Shown here: positions 57,096 to 64,000 of the stretch, one piece after another
Layout: every line of letters begins with the position of its first letter
Position numbering within the stretch: the stretch's first letter is position 1
Assembly (NCBI RefSeq): GCF_023718305.1
Contig: NZ_QEYO01000004.1
Location: 124,001 to 188,000 of the forward strand
DNA length: 64,000 bases
Direction of reading: 5' to 3'
Source: Gramella sp. AN32
GTDB taxonomy: Bacteria; Bacteroidota; Bacteroidia; Flavobacteriales; Flavobacteriaceae
Translations under genes and position numbers: made by a program
Notes under the pieces: model-generated
What the model was told of the DNA's origin: nothing
The model's database searches: none
What the model saw: only the letters and a program-made list of their open reading frames with translations

Positions 57096-57128
57096 ATACA
57101 TAGTAATACAATGTATTTTGTTATACAT
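57096..57128. promoter_or_regulatory. Candidate PadR operator
   Basis: Three half-sites are arranged ATACAT (57096), ATGTAT (57111) and ATACAT (57123), so ATGTAT-TTTGTT-ATACAT is a perfect dyad. It ends 7 bp before the PadR ATG and overlaps the likely -7 region, consistent with autoregulation. PadR sites are typically ATGT/ACAT dyads. Confidence 0.5.
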
Positions 57129-57135
57129 TTGCTCT

Positions 57136-57471
57136 ATGAATAAAGTATTTGTTGAAAAATGGAAATCTCAAGTAAAGAAAGGGACCCTAACCTTTATTGT
57201 CTTGAATGTTCTCCGAAACAATGAATTCTATGGCTATGAATTTATTGAAGAGGTAAAGAAATTAACTAAAATCGAAATCGCAGAAGGAACTTTCTATCCT
57301 TTAATGAACCGATTGAAAAAAGAGAACCTTGTTGATTCCAAGTGGGTAGAGCAAGAATCTGGTATTCCCAGAAAATATTACAGTCTTACAGATACAGGAA
57401 TGAAAACGCTTGAGCAAATGCAAACCTACTGGGAAGATTTATCATCGTCAATTCAAAAAATATCTAAATGA
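57136..57471 (+). CDS. PadR-family transcriptional regulator
   Basis: The ATG at 57136 (MNKVFVEKWKSQVKKGTL) is chosen over an in-frame TTG at 57118 that lies inside the operator. 111 residues: winged helix with YGYEFIEEVKKLTKIEIAEGTFYPLMNRLKKE and GIPRKYYSLTDTG, the PadR hallmark. It represses by binding ATGT-ACAT dyads. It overlaps the next gene by 4 bp, the usual pairing of PadR with a HAAS/DUF1700 membrane protein. Confidence 0.92.
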   Translation: MNKVFVEKWKSQVKKGTLTFIVLNVLRNNEFYGYEFIEEVKKLTKIEIAEGTFYPLMNRLKKENLVDSKWVEQESGIPRKYYSLTDTGMKTLEQMQTYWEDLSSSIQKISK

Positions 57472-58070
57472 AAGTAAAGGAAATTCAGTTTAAAGAACGT
57501 GCTGCAAAACGTGTGTACGATAACTACATGAACCGGATAAGAAGAACTGTTCGGCCATTGCCGGAAACTGATCAAAATGAAGTTCTACTTGAATTCAATA
57601 GCCATATTTATGAAGGTTTATCTCGTAAGAACCAGGAAAAAGAAATGGATAGGCTCCTTGATATCATCGATAAACTTGGTGATCCTGAAGATATTTTGAA
57701 ACCTTTAATTGCCGATAAAAAATTAGAACAGGCTACACGAACCTTTAATCCAATCCATCTATTTAGGGCTCTGGCATTAAATATCACCAATGGGGTTTCC
57801 TATTAATTCTTCGGCTTACTCTACTTATGCTTATTGGGTTTTGTTTTTCTTATGTATGCGAAGCTGGAAAATCCCGAAAATGTTGGACTTTTTCTAAAAA
57901 ATAATTCCTTCATGGCTCTTGGAAGATTAAACGACAGTTATCTACAAGATCCCCATATTTCTGAAGTTTTAGGTAATTGGTTTATTCCAACTATGATTTT
58001 ATCCATTATCCTCTCTTACCTGCTCATCACCTTATTATTAAAGTTAAAAAGATCAATCAATAAAAATTAA
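57468..58070 (+). pseudogene. HAAS/DUF1700-type membrane protein split by an in-frame stop
   Basis: The 5' part (to 57806) gives a cytoplasmic HAAS-like domain (NRIRRTVRPLPETDQNEVLLE, LGDPEDILKPLIADK) and stops as ITNGVSY. The same frame then continues FFGLLYLCLLGFVFLMYAKL and ends with a second helix and RSINKN at 58070. The TAA at 57804 interrupts the first membrane helix, so a nonsense mutation (or sequence error) probably destroyed a gene of about 200 codons. A short soluble product could still be made. Confidence 0.75.
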
Positions 58071-58074
58071 AACA

Positions 58075-59391
58075 ATGAAAAACTTTATCATCACAGCTGT
58101 CCTCCTTTTTTTATCTACAATTTGTGTAGCTCAAAAACTGAACACAGAAAAATTAGATAGCCTGTTCCAGATCCTGGAACAAAACGACAAATTTATGGGA
58201 AGCCTGGCAGTTTCTCAAAATGGAAATACTATTTATAAAAACACTATCGGTTTTATAAATCTTGAGGATTCAATCAAATCCAATGATAATACTAAATATA
58301 GGATTGGCTCTATTTCCAAGATATTTACTGCCACTTTAATTTTAAAGGCCGTAGAAGAAAACAAATTAGAATTAGGGCAAAGTCTAAATGATTTTTACCC
58401 TACAGTTAAAAATTCAGAAACAATCACGATCAGGAACTTGCTCAACCACAGTAGTGGAATTCACGACTTTACCAGGAATGAGGATTACTCTAACTGGAGT
58501 AAAATAAAACAACCCAAAGATAGTATGCTTAAAAGAATTGCAGGCTATGAAAGTGAATTCCCCCCACATTCCAAAAGTGAGTATAGCAATTCTAATTTCG
58601 TTTTACTGACCTATATTTTAGAAGACGTTTACAAAAAATCTTTTGAAACATTACTGAAAGAAAAAATTACCACCCCCTTAAAATTAGTTCATACTTTTTA
58701 CGGCGGAGAAATTAACAATAATAATAACGAAGCTTCTTCCTACTCTTATTTGGGCAAATGGAACAAAGAGCCAGAAACTGATATGTCCATCCCCCAGGGT
58801 GCGGGAGCCATAGTATCCACACCTGAAGACTTGAACATATTTATAGCCGCCTTATTTGCCGAAAATATTCTTTCTGAAGCTAGTTTGGAGCAAATGAAAA
58901 ATATAGAAAATGGATATGGTTTAGGTCTTTTGCGGTTCCCTTATAATGAAAAATGGAGTTATGGACATACTGGTGGTATAGATGGTTTTCAATCTGTAAC
59001 CGGCTTTTTTCCAGAAGATAAACTCGCTATTAGCCTTACTTCCAACGGAATAAATTATAATATAAACGAAATCCTCCTGGCCGTACTCGGAAGTTTTTAT
59101 GGGGACGGATTTGATTTACCTCATTTCAATAAAGTCAAATTGTCAACAAAAGATTTAGAAAAGTATTTAGGAACATATTCAAGTGAACAGATTCCCCCAA
59201 AAATTATGATTTCAAGGGAAGGCTCAACCTTATTAGCTCAAGCTACGGGTCAACCATCCTTCCCCTTGGAACCCACCGCAAAAGACATCTTTATTTTCGA
59301 ACAGGCAGGTGTGGAAATAGAGTTCAAACCCCACACTGAAGAAATGTTAATGAAACAAGGAGGTAAAGAATTTCTGTTTACTAAAGAATAA
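58075..59391 (+). CDS. Secreted serine hydrolase (class C beta-lactamase family)
   Basis: 438 residues with a signal peptide (ending CVAQ). S79-x-x-K82 in RIGSISKIFTA is the catalytic serine motif, YSNSNF the tyrosine motif and GHTGGIDG the third box. A C-terminal domain (YLGTYSSEQIPPKI, DUF3471-like) follows. Such proteins are usually D-amino peptidases or esterases rather than true beta-lactamases. It starts 4 bp after the broken HAAS gene, so it belongs to the PadR operon, and is closed by a hairpin at 59475. Confidence 0.9.
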   Translation: MKNFIITAVLLFLSTICVAQKLNTEKLDSLFQILEQNDKFMGSLAVSQNGNTIYKNTIGFINLEDSIKSNDNTKYRIGSISKIFTATLILKAVEENKLELGQSLNDFYPTVKNSETITIRNLLNHSSGIHDFTRNEDYSNWSKIKQPKDSMLKRIAGYESEFPPHSKSEYSNSNFVLLTYILEDVYKKSFETLLKEKITTPLKLVHTFYGGEINNNNNEASSYSYLGKWNKEPETDMSIPQGAGAIVSTPEDLNIFIAALFAENILSEASLEQMKNIENGYGLGLLRFPYNEKWSYGHTGGIDGFQSVTGFFPEDKLAISLTSNGINYNINEILLAVLGSFYGDGFDLPHFNKVKLSTKDLEKYLGTYSSEQIPPKIMISREGSTLLAQATGQPSFPLEPTAKDIFIFEQAGVEIEFKPHTEEMLMKQGGKEFLFTKE

Positions 59392-59474
59392 TAACAGCCT
59401 ACAACAATTATCGGAAAACGGGTACTTTGCTGAAAATGGATGTTTTAGAGACCAGTTATTTTAACCACTAAGCC

Positions 59475-59500
59475 AACGCTCCCGATAGCTCGGGAGCGTT
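59475..59500 (+). terminator. Terminator hairpin after the serine hydrolase
   Basis: AACGCTCCCGA-TAGC-TCGGGAGCGTT is a perfect 11-bp stem followed by TCT, 83 bp after the stop. The T-tract is weak but the stem is very stable. Confidence 0.75.
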
Positions 59501-59611
59501 TCTAGTGCATCTACAGGGCTCCAAACAAGACTATTTGTAGCCGATTAGCAAACCAAAAATTAATAAATTTCAGTTATGAAAATTAATAAATGTGAATATA
59601 TTTTTTTATTA

Positions 59612-59632
59612 CTAAACGATTGGTTAGTTTTG
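59612..59632. promoter_or_regulatory. TetR operator over the tetR promoter
   Basis: CTAAAC-GATT-GGTTAG (59612-59627) is a near-perfect dyad matching the second site at 60233. It overlaps TAGTTTTG (59625-59632), a perfect TAnnTTTG -7 box. Binding would block transcription of the regulator. Confidence 0.7.
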
Positions 59633-59649
59633 TGCTCTAATTAGAAATA

Positions 59650-60213
59650 GTGGCAAGACAAAAACAATATATAGAAGAAGAAGTTATTGACAAAGCAATG
59701 CGTTTATTCTGGCGTAACGGCTATGAAAAAACCTCCATGCAAATGCTTGAAAAAGAAATGGGCATCAATAAGTTCTCTATATACTCTAGTTTTGGAAATA
59801 AACACGGAGTCTTTCTGGAAAGTTTAAAAAGTTACAGCGTAAGAGTGAATGCTATGTTTGAAAAATTCAGAAATGCTTCAAATGGGATTGAGGATATCAA
59901 ACAGTTTTTTTATGACTCTGTAGCTATTTGTCGTCAGGAAGGTAATGCAAAAGGTTGTTTACTTACTAATACGTATAATGAGTTTTCAGAAAGTGAAGAC
60001 GAATTAGTAAAAGATCAGATGGATTATTTTATGGATAATCTCAAAAATTTATTTATTGAAAAGTTAAGAATGGATCCCAGTAAAGATGAAGAAACCATAC
60101 TCAAACAAGCTAACTTTTTAGTACTCGCAAAACATGGTTTAGCCGCTGCCACAAGAGTTAACAGTCAAAAAGAAATTGAAGATTACATAGAAATGACCTT
60201 CAAAAATATTTAA
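59650..60213 (+). CDS. TetR-family transcriptional regulator
   Basis: 187 residues from a GTG start (MARQKQYIEEEVIDKAMRLF). The helix-turn-helix is YEKTSMQMLEKEMGINKFSIYSSFGNKHGVF. The C-terminal ligand domain is of the TetR_C type seen in regulators of reactive electrophile or quaternary ammonium responses (CRQEGNAKGCLLTNTYNEF with two Cys). Matching operators lie before it and before the next gene, so it controls itself and the downstream operon. Confidence 0.92.
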   Translation: MARQKQYIEEEVIDKAMRLFWRNGYEKTSMQMLEKEMGINKFSIYSSFGNKHGVFLESLKSYSVRVNAMFEKFRNASNGIEDIKQFFYDSVAICRQEGNAKGCLLTNTYNEFSESEDELVKDQMDYFMDNLKNLFIEKLRMDPSKDEETILKQANFLVLAKHGLAAATRVNSQKEIEDYIEMTFKNI

Positions 60214-60232
60214 ATATTTTTTTACCCAATAG

Positions 60233-60248
60233 CTAAACGATTGTTTAG
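60233..60248. promoter_or_regulatory. Second TetR operator, before the CMD-family gene
   Basis: CTAAAC-GATT-GTTTAG is a perfect 6-bp dyad 32 bp before the next start codon. It shares 15 of 16 bases with the site at 59612. Confidence 0.72.
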
Positions 60249-60279
60249 TTATTTAATTATAAACTGAAAAATTGAAATT

Positions 60280-60843
60280 ATGACAAAGTTAAAAGTTCAC
60301 AACATTGAAACTGCACCAGAAGACAGCAAAGCATTATTAGAAAATTCTCAAAAAGCATATGGAATGATACCCGGTTTACACGGTGTCTTAGCAGGTACCC
60401 CAAAAATTCTAGAAGCGTATCAAACTTTACACGAGTTGTTTGTAGATTCTTCATTTAACAATGAGGAACTCACAGTGGTATGGCAAACCATAAACGTAGA
60501 ACACGCTTGTCATTATTGTGTACCTGCACATACGGGTATTGCAAAAATGATGAAGGTAGACGATGCTATAACAGAAGCACTACGTAACGAAACACCTCTT
60601 GAGAATGCAAAACTTGAAGCATTACGCGCGATGACGTTAACGATTGTTCGTAATCGTGGGAACGTAACTCAAGATGATTTAGATACGTTTTATACTGCAG
60701 GTTATGGAGAACAACAAGTTTTGGAAATCATTTTAGGTTTATCCCAAAAAGTGATCAGTAATTATACAAACCATATTGCCAACACCCCTGTTGATGCAGG
60801 ATTTAAAAAGTTTGCCTGGTCGAAAGATAATGTGGTAGCTTAA
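60280..60843 (+). CDS. Carboxymuconolactone decarboxylase / AhpD-like protein
   Basis: 187 residues. The peroxidase-like site EHACHYCVPAHTGIAK has the E-x-x-C-x-x-C-x-x-x-H arrangement of AhpD, so it may act as a thiol peroxidase or disulfide reductase. It follows a TetR operator and leads the operon of EthD, hydrolase and DsbA-like genes. A strong hairpin follows its stop. Confidence 0.9.
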   Translation: MTKLKVHNIETAPEDSKALLENSQKAYGMIPGLHGVLAGTPKILEAYQTLHELFVDSSFNNEELTVVWQTINVEHACHYCVPAHTGIAKMMKVDDAITEALRNETPLENAKLEALRAMTLTIVRNRGNVTQDDLDTFYTAGYGEQQVLEIILGLSQKVISNYTNHIANTPVDAGFKKFAWSKDNVVA

Positions 60844-60865
60844 ATCCCCAGATTGATCGATAGCG

Positions 60866-60895
60866 ATAAACCTTCCGGTTTTTCGGAAGGTTTAT
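60866..60895 (+). terminator. Intra-operon hairpin
   Basis: ATAAACCTTCCG-GTTTTT-CGGAAGGTTTAT is a perfect 12-bp stem without a following T-run. It may attenuate transcription or protect the 5' gene's mRNA, giving more CMD-family protein than downstream proteins. Confidence 0.55.
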
Positions 60896-60926
60896 AAATA
60901 ATTTAAACGAATTAAATACAAACAAC

Positions 60927-61235
60927 ATGATCAAGTTAACAGTTTTATATCCAAATAGTGCCGATTTAAAATTCGATAAAGATTATTATACCACTCAACA
61001 CAGTCAACTACTTTCAGAATTATTGGGGGATGCCATCATATCATCTAACATTAACATTGGAATTTCTGGAGGAAGTCCGGAACAACCTGCACCGTATGTG
61101 GTGATTACGAATTTAGTTTTTGAATCTATGGAAACTTTTCAGCAATCTTTTGGCGCAAATGCCGAAACCATTTTAGAAGATCTTCCTAATTTTACCAATG
61201 TGCAACCACAAGTTCAGATTAGCGAAGTTATATAA
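60927..61235 (+). CDS. EthD-family protein
   Basis: 102 residues. MIKLTVLYPNSADLKFDKDY and the conserved histidine region YTTQHSQLLSELLGD are the EthD signature; the ferredoxin-like fold ends with FTNVQPQVQISEVI. EthD proteins are small dimers linked to oxidation of ethers, quinones or polyketides. It lies 27 bp before the hydrolase gene. Confidence 0.88.
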   Translation: MIKLTVLYPNSADLKFDKDYYTTQHSQLLSELLGDAIISSNINIGISGGSPEQPAPYVVITNLVFESMETFQQSFGANAETILEDLPNFTNVQPQVQISEVI

Positions 61236-61262
61236 GTCTTATTAATATTTAAACCCTGTGCC

Positions 61263-62159
61263 ATGAGTAAGAAAAATTCTATTGAAACGATTATGGAGAA
61301 GCATGAAGCTTCCGGAAAATATTTTAATATTAACGGCTTACAAGGTTTCGCACTGGATCAGGGAAGCGGTGAAGCAGTTCTTTGTTTACATGGTGTCCCC
61401 ACTTCCTCTTTCTTATACCGAAAAATTGTACCGGCACTCGCCGAAAAAGGCTTTAGAGGCGTAGCTATTGATTTTCCCGGGATGGGATTTTCTGACAGGC
61501 CAAAAGATTTTGACTATTCATTTTCTTCTTTTGCAAAATTTACAGCCGAAGCAGCTAAGAGTTTAGGTATGGATACCTATCATCTTTTAATTCATGATAT
61601 TGGTGGTCCTGTTGGTTTTGCTCTAGCCGCACAAAATCAGGATAAAATATTGTCTATTACCGTTCTTAATACGTGGATAGATGTGGTTAATTTCAAAAAG
61701 CCCTGGCCTATGCGACCTTTTGAAAAACCTGTTTTAGGCGAAATAGAAGTGGCCACTCTACAACATCCTACCTGGCAACTCATGTTCAGCCAAATGGGGG
61801 TAAATGATAGTTCAAAAATACCGAAAGATGAAATTAATGCTCATATCGATATTTTAAAGCGGGAAGATGGTGGGGATGCTTATCTGAAAATAATGCGGAA
61901 TTTCGATGATTCAGAAGCCTTTAGAAGTTTATGTTACAAGGCGGTGCAGGAAGTGCCATATCCAGTTCAGGCTGTTTGGGGAGCAAACGATCCATTCTTA
62001 ACTCTCGATAAATACGGAGAGGAAATCAAGAAAGCAGCTGGATTACAAAAAATTCACGAAATAAGTTCTCGTCACTTTCTACAGGAAGAAAAGCCTATGG
62101 AAATAGTGGAAAAGCTTGAAGAGATCATTCAGTTATCCCAACAAATGCTTCCCAGGTAA
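61263..62159 (+). CDS. Alpha/beta hydrolase, haloalkane dehalogenase/epoxide hydrolase-like
   Basis: 298 residues. Oxyanion motif LHGVPTSSFLYR, VAIDFPGMGFSDRP, nucleophile elbow IHDIGGPVGF (an Asp in the nucleophile position), acid in WGANDPFLT and the catalytic His in SSRHFLQEEKP. The Asp nucleophile points to a dehalogenase or epoxide hydrolase type rather than an esterase. Substrate is unknown. It lies in the TetR-controlled operon. Confidence 0.9.
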   Translation: MSKKNSIETIMEKHEASGKYFNINGLQGFALDQGSGEAVLCLHGVPTSSFLYRKIVPALAEKGFRGVAIDFPGMGFSDRPKDFDYSFSSFAKFTAEAAKSLGMDTYHLLIHDIGGPVGFALAAQNQDKILSITVLNTWIDVVNFKKPWPMRPFEKPVLGEIEVATLQHPTWQLMFSQMGVNDSSKIPKDEINAHIDILKREDGGDAYLKIMRNFDDSEAFRSLCYKAVQEVPYPVQAVWGANDPFLTLDKYGEEIKKAAGLQKIHEISSRHFLQEEKPMEIVEKLEEIIQLSQQMLPR

Positions 62160-62191
62160 AGTATCAAATCATCTTTAAAAAAATAAAGTGG

Positions 62192-62222
62192 AACCTGTAG
62201 TATTTTAAAAAGCCAGGTTTTT
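62192..62222 (+). terminator. Weak terminator-like hairpin
   Basis: AACCTG and CAGGTT form a 6-bp stem with a 16-base loop, followed by TTT, 33 bp after the hydrolase stop. It may partly separate the DsbA-like gene. Confidence 0.35.
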
Positions 62223-62243
62223 CCATACAAAAACAAAACTAAA

Positions 62244-62888
62244 ATGACAGATAAAATTAAAATAGATATCGTTTCTGATGTGGTTTGTCCATGGTGCACC
62301 ATTGGTTACAAACGTTTGGAAAAAGCTATTTCAGAATTGGGTATTCAGGACCAAGTACAAATTGAGTGGCAACCTTTTGAATTGAATCCAAATATGCCTG
62401 CGGAAGGACAAAATGTTCAGGAGCATATTGCAGAAAAATATGGTTCAACTTTAGAACAGCAAAAAGAATCGCAACAACGTATGGCTGAAGCTGGTGCAGA
62501 ACTAGGTTTTACCTTCGATTATTTTGATGAAATGCGCATGGCCAATACGTTTGAAGCACATGTTTTACTGGAATATGCAAAAGATTTTGGCAAACAAACC
62601 GAATTGAAAATGCAATTAACTAAAGCATTTTTTAGTGATCGAAAGGATGTTTCGAAAAGAGACATATTAAAACAAGCCTTGTTAGATGTTGGTTTAAATG
62701 CTGAAGAAGCTCTAGCAAAATTGGACGATAGCGAAGCTCGCAACGAGGTAAGGACCAAACAGGAATATTGGAAAAATCTAGGGGTCAATTCAGTGCCCAC
62801 TACCGTTTTTAACAGAAAAAGTGCCGTAACAGGTGCACAACCTGTGGATGTATTTAAACAGATACTTTCTGAAATTACTGGTGAATAA
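62244..62888 (+). CDS. FrnE/DsbA-family thioredoxin-fold oxidoreductase
   Basis: 214 residues, no signal peptide. The active site SDVVCPWCTIGYKRLE has CPWC followed by the DsbA-like helical insertion and a cis-proline loop (GVNSVPTTVFNRK). This is the FrnE/2-hydroxychromene isomerase-like cytoplasmic group, active in thiol-disulfide or glutathione chemistry. It is the last gene of the TetR-controlled cluster. Confidence 0.92.
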   Translation: MTDKIKIDIVSDVVCPWCTIGYKRLEKAISELGIQDQVQIEWQPFELNPNMPAEGQNVQEHIAEKYGSTLEQQKESQQRMAEAGAELGFTFDYFDEMRMANTFEAHVLLEYAKDFGKQTELKMQLTKAFFSDRKDVSKRDILKQALLDVGLNAEEALAKLDDSEARNEVRTKQEYWKNLGVNSVPTTVFNRKSAVTGAQPVDVFKQILSEITGE

Positions 62889-63021
62889 TTAATATTAGGG
62901 TTCTTGATGCTTCCTCCGGGATTAGAGAAATTCACAGCGCCATTTAAAAAGTTTATATATTAACTTTTTGAAATTACGAGATTCCCATTTCCAGACATTA
63001 AGTATTATGTTGTGAAATTTA

Positions 63022-63063
63022 GCCAAGTAGGAATCGGTTTGAAATTCCGGTCCCCTACTCGGC
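63022..63063 (+). terminator. Structured hairpin after the DsbA-like gene
   Basis: GCC-AA-GTAGG, CGG, a TTTGAAATT loop, CCG, CCTAC-TC-GGC pair as an interrupted hairpin followed by ACTTTTC. It lies 134 bp after the stop and is likely the end of the operon. The part GGTTTGAAATTCC resembles a tRNA T-arm but no full tRNA was found. Confidence 0.4.
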
Positions 63064-63118
63064 ACTTTTCATCAACCCAGGCTATTATTAACTATTTTGC
63101 ATAAAAATTTGAGTCCGA

Positions 63119-64000
63119 ATGACAAATAAAATCACATCAATATTAATACTTTTTGTTCTGGCAGGCTATGCTCAGTCAACCGATTCTCAAATCAAAACCT
63201 ATTTAAACACATTAAATTCAAAAGACTTCTCCGGGACAGTTTTAGTGGCTCATAACGATAAAATAATCGAGAAACACGCGTACGGATATTCCAGTATAGA
63301 ATATAACGTTAAAAACAAAATTGATACAAAATTCAATATTGCTTCCATTACAAAGATGTTTACGGCAGTTGCCATCTTGCAATTATATGAACAAGGTAAA
63401 ATAAAATTGAATGTACCTATAGGAAACTATTTGCCCGATTATCCCAATAAACTTGTAAGGGATTCAGTAACTGTTCATCAATTATTGACACATACATCAG
63501 GATTAAATAATTTTTATGTTACCAATCTAGATAAAATACAGAATGGAAGGTATCACGAAATTTCAGATTTCGTGCCGCTATTTGTAAATGACACTTTATT
63601 ATCGAAACCAGGAACTACATATGATTATAGCGGAACCGGCTTTGTTATTCTTGGCTTAATCATAGAAAAAGTATCAGGTGAAAACTATTACGATTACATT
63701 AGAGATCATATTTTAAAACCAGCTCAAATGTTTGAGACTACAGAGTTGGAGATTGATTCTATTGTTGAAAATAAAGCTAGCGGTTATACCTCGTTATTTG
63801 GCCAGAACAAAACCCTTAAGAAAAATGATTATTATTTAACCAAAGCATCGCCCGCTGGATTTTATTATTCCACAATAGAAGACCTATTTAATTTCTCTAA
63901 AGCTTTAAGAAATTTCAAATTCTTAAAAAAAGAAACTACGAATTTGATGTTTGGGCCAAAAGTAAAAGGCTATAATACACAATTAGGTTACGGCATAGAC
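63119..64000 (+). CDS. Serine hydrolase (beta-lactamase family), C-terminus beyond window
   Basis: 294 residues visible from the ATG at 63119, starting with a signal peptide (MTNKITSILILFVLAGYAQS). S76-x-x-K79 lies in FNIASITKMFTAVA, then HQLLTHTSGLNNF and the tyrosine motif YDYSGTGFVIL. It belongs to the same broad family as the protein at 58075 but is not closely similar. The third box and the C-terminus are outside the window. Confidence 0.88.
   Translation, partial: MTNKITSILILFVLAGYAQSTDSQIKTYLNTLNSKDFSGTVLVAHNDKIIEKHAYGYSSIEYNVKNKIDTKFNIASITKMFTAVAILQLYEQGKIKLNVPIGNYLPDYPNKLVRDSVTVHQLLTHTSGLNNFYVTNLDKIQNGRYHEISDFVPLFVNDTLLSKPGTTYDYSGTGFVILGLIIEKVSGENYYDYIRDHILKPAQMFETTELEIDSIVENKASGYTSLFGQNKTLKKNDYYLTKASPAGFYYSTIEDLFNFSKALRNFKFLKKETTNLMFGPKVKGYNTQLGYGID

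Noticed and set aside
58075..59391. Antibiotic-resistance beta-lactamase
   Set aside because: The SxxK, YSN and HTGG boxes and a DUF3471-like tail fit the general serine hydrolase group; nothing indicates beta-lactam specificity.
62519..62935. 138-codon minus-strand frame
   Set aside because: Antisense to the FrnE/DsbA-like gene with no domain and no ribosome-binding site.
63022..63063. tRNA gene or tRNA 3' end as an attachment site
   Set aside because: Only a T-arm-like piece is present; no matching acceptor, D-arm or anticodon arm is found upstream, and no integrase is nearby.

Overview
The window is AT-rich chromosomal DNA from a member of the Bacteroidota, most likely a marine Flavobacteriaceae (Gramella/Christiangramia, Zunongwangia or Salegentibacter-like). 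The reasons are a SusC/SusD pair, MORN-variant repeats beside DUF3857 proteins, a fused SerB-SerA enzyme, GH97, DUF1080, and TAnnTTTG-type -7 boxes. The genus is inferred from gene content only. No rRNA, tRNA, CRISPR array, transposase or phage gene was seen.

Layout. 1-9434 (minus strand): two secreted DUF3857 proteins and a 1095-residue TPR/MORN-repeat protein in one operon, then a LytS/LytTR-type two-component pair and a small secreted protein. 9435-13775: two tiny ORFs, the phosphatase-phosphoglycerate dehydrogenase fusion for serine synthesis, and a Ppx/GppA-HD phosphatase. 13827-18656: a redox operon (Gfo/Idh/MocA, GMC dehydrogenase, its Tat-lipoprotein small subunit, a DadA-like oxidase). 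18842-32590: a UspA protein, a repeat-filled gap, a GH20 hexosaminidase, a DUF1080 protein, a DinB pseudogene, membrane proteins, a DUF7009-FdhF/YdeP pair, a DJ-1/PfpI protein, a PAS histidine kinase and an SGNH hydrolase.

32594-47366 is the clearest pathway. A six-gene minus-strand operon (SusC, SusD, secreted calcineurin-type phosphoesterase, GH97 glycosidase, GDPD lipoprotein, secreted HAD phosphatase) lies back to back with glpD-glpK-glpF, which is closed by a convergent DeoR repressor. Together they describe uptake and extracytoplasmic breakdown of a glycosylated glycerophosphodiester or polymer, glycerol import, and conversion to dihydroxyacetone phosphate.

48010-56588 looks like a stress or starvation module: DUF488, UspA, an NtrB-like kinase, an NtrC-like sigma-54 activator, a terminator, a good sigma-54 promoter, three microproteins, glutamate dehydrogenase, a truncated Gre-like factor, two related coiled-coil proteins and another UspA. 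This is the best candidate for an undescribed system.

57136-64000: a PadR regulator with a HAAS membrane protein split by a stop codon, a serine hydrolase, a TetR regulator with two matching operators controlling a detoxification-type operon (CMD/AhpD-like, EthD, alpha/beta hydrolase, FrnE/DsbA-like), and a second serine hydrolase cut by the window edge.
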